A DNA stretch of 64,000 nt, taken from NCBI GenBank assembly GCA_003255025.1, contig QANY01009317.1, positions 727,001-791,000 on the forward strand, given 5' to 3'. The notes beneath the pieces were generated by a model, which ran no database searches, was not told the DNA's origin, and was given only the letters and a program-made list of their open reading frames with translations. Numbering within the stretch: the stretch's first letter is position 1; each line of letters begins with the position of its first letter. Shown here one piece after another: positions 1 to 8,468 of this stretch. The translations under genes were made by a program, and so were the position numbers. The stretch comes from Datisca glomerata (taxonomy: Eukaryota > Streptophyta > Magnoliopsida > Cucurbitales > Datiscaceae).

Positions 1-525
1 TTGTCTTAGACTCTCAAAATTTAGATTTCCATATTTGAGATGCCATAGCCAATCTTTTTTATTGACTATACTCTTAAAACATTTTGGTGTATTATGATCA
101 AAAGTTAATGAAAACATCTTGTTCTTCATCATCTTTACTAGAGTAATTAGCTTCCCTCGAATATCTGAAAGTGTTACGTGCATGTCTTTTAGGCTAATAT
201 AATAGTCTTTCTCCAGCAGTTGTCTAAGACTTAATATGTTAGTTTTCATGTTTGGAACGTAATAGATATTAGAAATGAAAGCATGATCACCATCCATTCG
301 TTTGATTAGAATATCTCATTTTTCTTGGACTAGAACTTTGGAGAGATCAAAAAATGAGATTTCTCCACAAACCTTCTCGTCAAGTTCAACAAACAGATTC
401 TTGCTTCCAATCATGTGATTACCGGCTCCAAAATCAAGAAACCAAATTCCTTGATCTTGTTTAAATGAGTTGTGTCTCATCAAACTCATAGAGTCTCTAG
501 TAGTTAATTCTTTCTCTATCTTCAT
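1..525 (-). pseudogene. copia protease / gag-pre-integrase fragment
   Basis: The minus-strand frame from about 525 contains WFLDFGAGNHM, a decayed form of the copia protease signature W-x-L-D-S-G-A-x-x-H-M; the catalytic DSG has become DFG. It continues leftward, after a stop near 316, into gag-pre-integrase sequence: a Y-V-P-N-M-K-T-N-I-L-S-like stretch near 245-275, then a W-H-L-K-Y-G-N-L-N-F stretch near the left edge. The DSG-to-DFG change and the stop indicate a dead copy. Its partner gag lies just upstream at 655-957. Confidence 0.8.
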
Positions 526-654
526 TTATTGGCATTTATCTACATTCATTGCTATAGTGACCATATTTGTGGGAATTATAGCATTGAATGTTGCTTTGAT
601 CATCATTTGGAATATGATTATTGTAACTGCCTTTTCTTCCTCTTTCTCTACCTT

Positions 655-957
655 CTAGGGTGTTATTATGTTGTCCCTCGTGGTTTTGTTATCCTCTGTT
701 GCTTTGTTGTCTTCCATAGTTTTGTTGTCCTCATGGTCCTCTACAGAACCCTCTTCCACCTCTGCTTCTGGTTTGTGAACTACGACCTCACCCCCTTTAT
801 GAATTCGATGTTCCCTATTGCACTTGTAACTCTCTATTAAGTGCAACTTTGACTGTAATGCTTGCTCCAGAACTTTATCTTCACTTCTTCTTGTTAATTT
901 ATGTCCATGAGCTTGCGGTGAACCAACAAGTTCTTCAACAATTTGGAGACTTTGCAC
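655..957 (-). pseudogene. copia gag fragment
   Basis: A 100-residue minus-strand frame holds the block V-E-E-L-V-G-S-P-Q-A-H-G-H, followed by R-R-S-E-D-K-V-L-E-Q-A-L-Q-S-K. This closely resembles the conserved end of plant copia gag (the pattern LxVEELxGSLQAHE). An acidic, low-complexity tail follows where copia gags normally have a basic region and a CCHC knuckle; no intact knuckle is visible. It sits between the LTR/primer site and the protease fragment, as expected for one element. Confidence 0.75.
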
Positions 958-1193
958 GGACAGGATTTGCAGGTCACCTACTTCGTCTTGATCCTGACGA
1001 GTTTGACTAAAATGTTCAAACTTTGATTGACTCTAGATTCTCCGTATGAACTCCATTTGAGCTGATTTTTAACTCATTTTTATCGTATCAACAAGGAGAA
1101 CACTATGCAATGCTCAAAATTGAATTCTAAGCAACTTGAATTTTTTAGAAATCCAAGATAAACTTTTACTCTTTGTTTATGGAACTCTCGGGT

Positions 1194-1205
1194 GCTTTGG
1201 TACCA
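1194..1205 (-). other. copia primer-binding site
   Basis: On the minus strand this reads TGGTACCAAAGC, which matches 10 of 12 bases of the initiator-Met tRNA primer site TGGTATCAGAGC used by plant copia elements. It lies one base from the LTR end. Confidence 0.7.
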
Positions 1206-1206
1206 C

Positions 1207-1568
1207 TGTTGGTGGATCTGGATGGATTGAAGTCACTTGTGGTGCACCTCAAAGAAACTAATGCATGCAAAATCACTTGGATAAAACTTTAAGACAAAAT
1301 ATAACAACATAAGAAAAACTTTCAAACACTCCATATCTCTCTAACTCTCTATGATTCAGAGAAATTGATTCCACTCTACTGCCTTTTCCCTACTCATCAT
1401 TCATCTATTTATAGTTGAGGATGGATAGACAAGTTACAATAAAATTCAAGATTTCACACACCACCTATGGCCACCCCTAAGAATAGGATGGTGAGAGTTC
1501 TTCATTAGCTACAATATTTTGGCTCTCATATCTTTCTTTCACACTACAAAGTTTAATTGCCTTCAACA
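1207..1568 (-). repeat. copia 5' LTR
   Basis: A 362-bp LTR bounded by TGTTG on the left and CAACA on the right, a perfect 5-bp terminal inverted repeat. One base separates it from the primer-binding site. A TATA box lies inside it on the minus strand. The partner 3' LTR would lie left of the window, so the boundary rests on the end motifs and the primer site. Confidence 0.75.
1406..1414 (-). promoter_or_regulatory. TATA box of copia LTR
   Basis: CTATAAATA on the minus strand inside the LTR, about 200 bp upstream of the LTR end; a plausible start signal for the element's RNA. Confidence 0.55.
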
Positions 1569-1724
1569 GCTTCACTATTGCTCACAAACATTATTTCCTT
1601 CTGACGATGGAAGTACCATTTATACCGAAACTAATGGTTATCTTAATTCATTAGAAATTAGATAGGTAAAAAAATTTCTCGTTGAATGTATCATATTTTA
1701 TTCTGCTATATTTGAGAAATCACC
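1569..1724. other. AT-rich spacer, nothing recognised
   Basis: Sequence between the copia LTR and the psbC-like fragment. No open frame or family motif was recognised; it does not resemble psbC. Confidence 0.4.
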
Positions 1725-1889
1725 ATTATATCTCTCCTAGAAGTTAGTTAGCTACCACTCATTTTTTTAGGATTATTCCTATTAGTAGGTCATTTATGGC
1801 ATGCAGGAAGGGTCATGTTGCTGCCGCAGGATTTGAAAAAGGAATTGATCGTGATTTTGAACCTATTATTTCCATGAATCCTCTTAACT
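1725..1889 (+). pseudogene. psbC: plastid psbC (CP43) 3' end inserted in nuclear DNA
   Basis: psbC encodes CP43, the chlorophyll-binding inner antenna of photosystem II. Here only its last 55 or so codons are recognisable. SPRS, then LATTHF, then GHLWHAGR appear, and after a small indel [14 protein letters not shown] and the terminal M-x-P-L-N, matching the conserved C-terminus of CP43. Trp after SPRS has become a stop, at least two frame changes are present, and the terminal stop has mutated (TGA to TGT). The surroundings are nuclear transposons, so this is best explained as an old nuclear insertion of plastid DNA. No neighbouring plastid genes were recognised. Confidence 0.8.
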
Positions 1890-2144
1890 GTGACAAGAAA
1901 TCTAATGCTTGAAGTGAAAATCAATTTGATTCCACCATACATGTTGGGTTAAACGGATACTCAATTTAAGTGAGTGAACAAAGTTTCATACTTGATCTCA
2001 TAAATACATATAGAATTATGTGGAATGTCGTATTTGATGAAAGCCATATATTGTACAGCTTGGAGGTAGTTTTTTCATATCTTTTAAGATCCACCCTATA
2101 ATATAGAGCCAAAAGCCAAAATAAATTATAGTCCTAATAAAAAG
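1890..2144. other. non-coding spacer before CACTA element
   Basis: AT-rich DNA with no recognised coding sequence. Its last three bases, AAG (2142-2144), are the left target-site duplication of the CACTA element. Confidence 0.45.
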
Positions 2145-2174
2145 TGCTATAAGAAATATGGTATTCTATAGGAA
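2145..2174 (+). repeat. CACTA left terminal inverted repeat (degenerate)
   Basis: Starts TGCTATAAGAAATATGG. Compared with the right TIR it differs only by transitions, including the first two bases (CA to TG), so this end is probably no longer a good transposase substrate. Confidence 0.75.
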
Positions 2175-2823
2175 TAAAATACAAGAGTTTTAGTCTCCTC
2201 TTGTTGAAAACTAGAAACAACAGGAGATTTATAAATCAAGTAAAATTTGTTCTAGTTAAAAGTTAAAAAAAAGCGGGAGGCAAAAAGAGGGGGAGTGATA
2301 TTAAAATTTCTATTGATCGAAGCCCTCTCTCATTTCCCTCTACAATCTTCACTCTTTTTTGGTATCTCACACATTCATTCTCCATTTTCATAAGCTCAAC
2401 CTGATTTCTTTCATTCTGTGAATCCTTCTCGTTTTCCCTTTACCATTTTTCTTCACAGGGTCTCTTAACTTCAACCTCAGAAGAATACAACATACAACCT
2501 AGGGCTTGGCTAAGGTTCGCGGTTACCCTATTCAGATAGAAGCTCGTAATTTTCAGAAGCTTGTGATCTCAGAGGTCTGCGATTACCATCTACACCTTAG
2601 AGGTCCGTGATTTTCAAAAGCTCGCGATTACCCTTCAAGAAGCTCTCTCCTCTAAAGCTAGTTGGCTCATTAGAGAAGATCGCACCACCTACCACAAAGG
2701 TTTTTGCTTGTCTGTTTTGTTTTCTACTTGCTGATTTTATTAAGTTTCTCATTTTTGAGATGTGATGATGTTTCTTCTAGATTTGTTTGTTGGTGTTGTT
2801 CTTCCTTTTTTGGGTATTACTTG

Positions 2824-3116
2824 GAATTTATTGACAGTGTATTTGATTTCTCAAATCTGGATGTGTGAGATAGTTATGGCATTTGACTGCTAGACTTTCA
2901 CAATGTTTTCTCGTTACTATGTCTATTTCTTTGCTTTTCTTCATCTTCAGACTCTTCATTCTCTATTTTCAGATATCTATGTTCTTTTAAATGACATTTG
3001 TTTACTTCTTCTCTCAGAGGTCCTTCACTCTTTCAGTATCAGAGTCTCATTGATTTTGTTCATTCAGATTAGTTCAAGCTAGTGGCTCTAATCTGTGAAG
3101 ACTTCACGACAATTTT
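2824..3116 (+). repeat. internal direct repeat, copy 1
   Basis: About 293 bp, starting at GAATTTATTGACAGTG and ending in CACGACAATTTT. It is repeated with few differences at 3774-4065 within the same CACTA element. The content looks like intron or untranslated sequence; no frame was recognised. Confidence 0.85.
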
Positions 3117-3404
3117 GAAAAATTAGACTTGTGTCACTTTTTTGTCCTCAACATATGGGGTAATTAAAAAAAACAGTATTGTATAATTTTTACATACTAT
3201 ATTAATCTAGTGTTAATCATTAATATACAAGTACACATTGGGTACCTATCAGGGTACCCACGTATTAATGTGTATTACTGATACCTTCTCATCTAATTTG
3301 ACAAGAATATGAGTATGGTGTAGATAGTAAGAATTTAAGATATGTATGAATAGAATATTACCCATATCATACCAAATTTATTCATTACCATTTGAACAGG
3401 AATA

Positions 3405-3700
3405 ATTTCACATGACACGTGGCAAGATCTAGATCGAAAACTTTATCGAAGAGAAGATAGAGCGAGACCTGACCAATCAGACGAAAGTACATGGATTGTT
3501 GATGTGGCAATCTAAAAAGAAATTAATCAAGACCATTGGATTGATCAGATGGTCTAGATTCACTTGGTTGTTATTGTTGATAAGTTAGATCTCAGGAAAT
3601 ATTCTGATGATCATATTTTCAGATAGAATTAGATAAGCTGTATCGGATTCTATGTAACCGATTGAAGGCCTATAAGTAAGGGCAAGATGAAACTTCAAAC
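3405..3700 (+). promoter_or_regulatory. promoter-like segment between the direct repeats
   Basis: This stretch holds a G-box-like CACGTGG (near 3417), a CCAAT box (GACCAATCAG near 3470), several GATAAG-type I-boxes (near 3580 and 3630) and a TATA-like CTATAAGTAAGG (near 3671), followed by a CAACAACTCTCAAC stretch resembling a plant leader. Together these resemble a light-responsive plant promoter, but each motif is short and function is inferred only. Confidence 0.35.
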
Positions 3701-3773
3701 AGAGGACAACAACTCTCAACACTTCTTCCCTTCAAGGGTTTTCACGTAAATTATGATGTCATTATTTTCTTTA

Positions 3774-4065
3774 GAATTTATTGACAGTGTATTTGATTTC
3801 TCAAATCTAGATGTGTGAGATAGTTATGGCATTTGGCTGCTAGAATTTCACACTCGTTTCTCACTACTATGTCTATTTCTTTGCTTTTCTTCATCTTCAG
3901 ACTCTTCATTCTCTATTTTCAGAGATCTCTGTTCCTTTAAATGACATTTTTTACTTCTTCTCTCAGAGGTCCTTCACTCTTTCAGTGTCAGAGTCTCATT
4001 GATTTTGTTCATTCAGATTAGTTCAAGCTAGTGGCTCTAATCTGTGAAGACTTCACGATAATTTT
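3774..4065 (+). repeat. internal direct repeat, copy 2
   Basis: Second copy of the 293-bp segment; it differs by scattered substitutions and one- or two-base indels. The two copies bracket 657 bp of different sequence (3117-3773). Confidence 0.85.
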
Positions 4066-4297
4066 CCCTCTATGTGTCTTCTTAGTGGAAGCTATGATTT
4101 AGCAAGTTGAAGTGTTGAACTCAAATTATGTTAGTTTTAATCAAATGGTTTGTGAGTTAATGCTTTTGAAGTCATAGTCATGGTGATTTAATCACCAAGC
4201 TGCTTATTTGTTGAACCCTTTGAGTTTGAAATCCACGACACACCTGGCTCCATGTCCCAACCCGAGGGCATTCTCGAGTGGCTTTAGAAGGAGATGG

Positions 4298-4889
4298 GAT
4301 ACAGACCCTCAGGCAGCACAAGTGCGTTTTATGGTTAAAAATGAAGCAAATTGTCCTTATTTGATTTCTACCCCTGGGCATGTGAAGTTCACTTATGAGG
4401 TATAACTGTAGCAAAGTAGATACTAGACATGATAATTATTTTATACTTGAGAAGTCTCACTTGTGTAAGCATAAAAGTTGAAACAATGAACTAAAACATT
4501 TTCAACCAAGAATTAAAAGGAAACTAATAAGCTAGACTCATATTAGTTTTTGTTTTAATTTTTTGTTAGTGTCATTGACATTACATATTTTATTTATCAA
4601 AAGATTAGACTAGATTCCTTAATATCAGAATTGCATCAATATTCAGTTTTAGGTTCTAAAGATTTTTCTCGTACATGCCACAAAGTGGTTAATTTTTGTT
4701 AAATTGATTATTCTATAAGGGAACATTTATTCAAAAAAAATTTTGAATAACTAAAGACTTAACGTACAGAGATGTTGCCTGATAAAGAGATATGTAGCAT
4801 CGTTAACTTGTCCTCTTTGTGTCTAGGTTTCTCAATCTTTTGTTGCATGTGAGGGTGCTCTCATGGAGGTAGACGCTTCCCAAATGGTG
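4298..4889 (+). pseudogene. captured fragment of translation factor LepA/EF4 (two exons and one intron)
   Basis: The first exon piece (to 4399) contains QAAQVRF and STPGHVKFTYE, aligning with the G3 region of LepA GTPases (IDTPGHVDFSYEV; the G3 Asp is changed to Ser). After an intron with GT at 4400 and AG at 4826, the second exon (from 4827) reads VSQSFVACEGAL and then VDASQ. The LepA family has SRSLAACEGALLVVDASQ at this point. ACEGALxxVDASQ separates LepA from EF-G and EF-Tu, and the match looks closer to the chloroplast-type than the mitochondrial GUF1 type. LepA normally acts on stalled organelle ribosomes; this fragment is only part of its G domain and is not functional. Confidence 0.75.
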
Positions 4890-5558
4890 AAATTTTTCTT
4901 CTTTATTATATAAATTTTAATTGTTATAGTAGTTCTATTGTTATATAAAGTTTAATTGTTATCTAATTTCTATTGTTACTATAAGTGTTATTACTATTAT
5001 ATATGTTGTATTGTTATCCTCTATTTTTAGCAAAACCTTGCAAATTGGCACCACATTTTCCTCTATTGTTATTGTCATTATTCTTTAAGGAAGTGGTGAC
5101 TTTATTCTTGGTCAAATTGGCTCCACATGTTTCTACTTATGTCGATTGCTAGTTTAATTTGGAAACTTTTGTTTGCTTGATTATACTCTTATCAACTAAA
5201 CGATAAATATTATGGGGATATCACTCTAACCCATGATTTTGATAATATATTGTTTTTGCTTATGTTGCATCAATTGTCCAACAACTTTACAAAGGGAAAA
5301 ATATTAGAGGATTCATTTGGTATATATTCACCTTTAATAGCTTATAGAAAAAAATATTACAAGTTGGATCAATCACATATCTTCACCATTGTTTTTATTT
5401 TTTGAAATTACATTCATACCTTAGGTTTGACTATATTATAACCATAAGTAGTACTTCTACCTATTTTGATCAGTGGTGTTTTTATTTTCAATTCCAATTA
5501 TTATACGGTTGATTATTTTTTACTTTTCTTTTTTTACTTGTTCCAAACATTTATACAG

Positions 5559-5640
5559 GGCTTAGGACCTTATTCTGTAGGTATCAGGAAGGTAGAAAAG
5601 GAAATTTAGGACATGGCTAAGAAAGTTAATGATTTATGTG
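5559..5640 (+). pseudogene. captured exon of 26S proteasome ATPase subunit RPT1
   Basis: An 82-bp exon-like block, preceded by a polypyrimidine tract and AG at 5557-5558 and followed by GTATGT. It reads GLGPYSVGIRKVEKEI, a stop, then DMAKKVNDLCG. This is the near-N-terminal coiled region of RPT1 (regulatory subunit 7), where plants have GLGPYS, KKVEKEI and NDLCG. Lys after KEI has become a stop. The intron after NDLCG fits the plant gene structure as recalled. The rest of RPT1, including the AAA domain, is absent, so this is a captured scrap in the CACTA element. Confidence 0.75.
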
Positions 5641-5870
5641 GTATGTATTCATAATTTTCATAACTCAATGAAGTTGCAAGCAATAAAGTGCCTTCTCTTA
5701 GATCTTATGTTATGTTGAACTTCCTTTAGCTAGTGGAAACCATATGATAAAACACCACATTTTTCTTTGTCATGTACTCTTCTTTGTCGTGTACTCAAAC
5801 TAATTATTGCAGCATATTGATCATGATTCTAATTGTTTTAATTCTTCCTTTTCTTGTTCCCACTCTTTAG

Positions 5871-6178
5871 GGCTCTGCTTCATTTTCTTGATCATGAAAA
5901 GTTCAAAAGTAAGGATGATTGTATTTAAAATCACAAGAACCTTAGTTCATTAATGAGACTGAGGTAATTTTTTGTTGATTCTTCAGGCTTCCTTATATCT
6001 GCATGAAGAATGTCATTTCATTTGTATTTGTTTTCTCATTTGGGTTCTTTTAGCTTGCTAATCTACATATGGAACTAAGGCCTCACATTCTCCGAAGAGT
6101 GATCAAGGATGTGGAAAAGTCCTTGCCTCCCTAAATTGAGCGTATTCTTAAGGTGGAAATCTCTTCTCTTCAGAAACA
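5871..6178 (+). pseudogene. captured exons of CHD1-type chromatin remodeller (CHR5)
   Basis: Two exons with their intron. The first (5871-5963) reads ALLHFLDHEKFKSKDD and, after a stop and a 1-base deletion, NLSS. The second (6054-6178) reads LANLHMELRPHILRRV, then IKDVEKSLPP, a stop and IERILKVEISSLQKQ. This is the linker after the DEAH half of the SNF2 helicase of CHD1/CHR5 proteins, where ELRPHxLRRVxKDVEKSLPPKxE is diagnostic. Splice sites (GT 5964, AG 6053, GT 6179) are kept. CHR5 normally slides nucleosomes in the nucleus. The fragment has at least two stops and no complete domain. Confidence 0.85.
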
Positions 6179-7018
6179 GTGAGTGATATATGTGGTTACA
6201 CATCTTTAAGTTAGTTGGCTTCTCTTATTTTTGGTATTGAGTTGAATTTTCAGCATATCTCATTTTGATTGTTTCATCTATGAGAAAGATCAAATAATAT
6301 ATTTGTTAACAATTTGATGATAAGCACAACTAGACTTTGGTAATTTGCTTAATGGTTTTCTCAAGATTTTATTTTATATTGATGCTTTGACTATATATCG
6401 ATATAATAAATCATTGCCTTGACTATTCTTTATGGATATTATCGTGCACTTCCACTGTCATAATGTTGGTTACAGTAATAGAATATGTTTTTCTTTTATA
6501 CTTGAAAAGTTATTTGGTCTTATTTTAGTGTCATTTGATTCGTGTAATGAACAAATGTAGAATGTATTCCGATGAAGCTTTGTGCTTTATTTGAGTAAAA
6601 TATAAAAGCATGGTTAATGGGAGTAGAATGTCATTTTTTGTTGAACTGTGTTCAGATGGCTAACATGATAAAGTAGCTTAAGGTAGGTATTGCATTTGTA
6701 GTTTCTTTCTTTTGTTTCTCCTTCAATAAAATTGCAATATCATTGTAGATGGTATGTTTGATTTAGTTGGATGATGACTTGGGAAGTGGTTGATGATGAC
6801 TTGTAGTTTCTTGAATATGCTTGACTTGTGAAAATATATCTAATAAACTAAATGTTTCTTTGTTACCTCATAAGAGAGATTTCTAATAAACTAAATGAAA
6901 ATATTGAGTGAGTTTTGGTCTTTGAATTCAACTATTGCATACACTTGTGGCTTGATGTTTTGGTATGCTTCATTTAATACTACATTTTAATTTCTTAAAA
7001 TATTTATGATTTTGTAGG

Positions 7019-7515
7019 TTGTAAATAGAGTATGTTGCAGCACTTGCGAATTGTCGCGTTTCAATTCAAAGGGATCAAGTATATTATGGGAAGGCAGGTG
7101 TCTCTAACTTGGCTATGGTCTAGATTAATTTCGTAGAGGTTATCTAAATTAATTGACAACTCATTGGCTATAGCTTAGAATGCTTACTTTATGTCTTTTA
7201 TGAAATTCTACAAAACTATATAGTGTGCTTAAAAATATGCAGTGTTATTTTCTCAAAGCATAAAAAACACAATATGGTTTTGTCGAATTGCATAAAAAAC
7301 ATAAAGTAAGAAAATTTTCTTACTTGAAATATGGCTAACTTACCTACTTAAAGTATAAAATGATGATGTGAGTAATGTGAAATTATTTTAAAGTTACTAT
7401 TTTATTATTTGCAATGCAGGACTTACAATCCCTTGAAGGTATTTAACATGGCATCAAATTTTGAAGAGTTAAGCAGTGAAACTTTGAAGTTATTTTGTAA
7501 CGTCTATGAAACTTT
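7019..7515 (+). pseudogene. exon-like sequences of unrecognised gene(s) in CACTA element
   Basis: After a TTTTGTAG acceptor (about 7018) one frame reads EYVAALANCRVSIQRD and VYYGKAG, which looks like real protein sequence but was not recognised. A second block after GCAATGCAG (near 7420) reads DLQSLEG and a stop, followed by an AT-rich stretch with poly-A-signal-like motifs, as a last exon would. These could be a fourth donor or the 3' end of one of the others. No function is assigned. Confidence 0.35.
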
Positions 7516-8043
7516 TAAATCTTTTTAATAGCACATTGTATTAGTAGACTAAATACTAATACTTTTAGATAATAATTACAGATGATACTTATGGATAACA
7601 TTTTGTGAAAATGAAATGATGTTTGAATGCATTTTCGTCCAGTAATGTATTAATTTTGAATGTGAAATAGGTACGTAAAGAGGTTCATATAAATTGATTG
7701 TAAAACAATAGTATTTATAAAATGCCAGAAAAATCTCTTTATAAGAGGCATAATTTATATCAAAAAATTATATCAATGAAATTCAAAAAATCTTATGATA
7801 TCTGATTTAATAGGATACAAAAATATCTGTGAATATTAATTCACGAGAATTAAAAACACATGTTGAATAAAAGTAACATGAGTCGTAAAAGCTCATTAAA
7901 CAACATTCTACAGAAGTCGAAAAATCATGTAAAAAGTGAGATACCATAGGGGTCTTCACAAGAGGCGTTGTGCCTCACGAAAAATGCAGACTTTTAATAT
8001 GAGGGGCTATCACAGGCGGATTATTTTTCACGGGAATATCTGG

Positions 8044-8073
8044 CTCTTGTAGAATGTCATATTTCTTGTAGTG
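8044..8073 (-). repeat. CACTA right terminal inverted repeat
   Basis: Minus-strand reading starts CACTACAAGAAATATGACAT. The canonical terminus is intact and is followed outward by AAG. A short inverted repeat, GAGGC-GTTGT-GCCTC (7962-7976), lies in the subterminal region. Confidence 0.8.
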
Positions 8074-8468
8074 AAGAAAACTTATTCTTGAAACTTTTTC
8101 ACGCTCAAATCGAATACGTATCATTCTTATTAAAAATTTCTAAGTGAAACAAAATCCATTGATTTATAAATCAATATATTTTTCACAATATAATCTTTGC
8201 TGATTTACACAAGATTCCATGTGTACCATGTTTACTGTGGTAAGTGCTTGACTAGGTGACAATCATCAAAACCGTTTATGTGAATTTCAATCTTTCTTAT
8301 CAAATCAATCGTTCTCTCTATCCTCCCCCAAGAATATATAAGCTAAAAATCAAATCATGTAAACATTATTCAAGAGAACAAAGGAAGAAAAATTCAATAA
8401 AAGTTTACGTTTATAAGTAATTCAGCATTACAAACATCTGAAACAGAAATAGAATCAAGAGACAAAAT
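8074..8468. other. intergenic region downstream of GDSL-1
   Basis: AT-rich; begins with the AAG target duplication of the CACTA element and ends at the GDSL-1 stop codon. No frame or repeat recognised; presumably contains the polyadenylation region of GDSL-1. Confidence 0.5.

Larger units (their letters stand above)
1..1568 (-). mobile_element. Ty1/copia retrotransposon, 5' portion (continues past left edge)
   Basis: Read on the minus strand this is LTR (1207-1568), primer-binding site, short leader, gag remnant and the gag-pre-integrase/protease part of pol, running off the left edge. The first kilobase of a copia element is shortened: the gag N-terminal domain expected between the primer site and about 957 is largely missing, which suggests an internal deletion. 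Stops interrupt the frame, so it is inactive. The clade was not assigned. Confidence 0.85.
2145..8073. mobile_element. non-autonomous CACTA (En/Spm) transposon carrying host gene fragments
   Basis: The right end (8044-8073), read inward on the minus strand, begins CACTACAAGAAATATG, the CACTA-superfamily terminus. The left end (2145-2174) is its degenerate partner: 22 of 30 positions match and all eight differences are transitions. Both ends are flanked by AAG (2142-2144 and 8074-8076), the 3-bp duplication typical of CACTA elements. The 5.9-kb interior has no transposase-like frame. It carries fragments of at least three unrelated plant genes in the same orientation with introns kept, which means the capture was of genomic DNA rather than cDNA. 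This resembles gene-capturing Tgm/En-type CACTA elements and Pack-TYPE transposons. Boundaries are well supported; the donor identities come from motif recognition. Confidence 0.8.

Noticed and set aside
529..840. 103-residue plus-strand frame
   Set aside because: It lies antisense to the recognisable copia gag and has no motif of its own.
1541..1552. ACACTACAAAG resembling a CACTA terminus
   Set aside because: It is inside the copia LTR, has no matching inverted end or duplication, and the true CACTA ends are at 2145 and 8073.
4000..7500. Helitron as the vehicle of the captured gene fragments
   Set aside because: No 5' TC with 3' CTRR and hairpin pair was needed or found; TIRs and the AAG duplication support CACTA.
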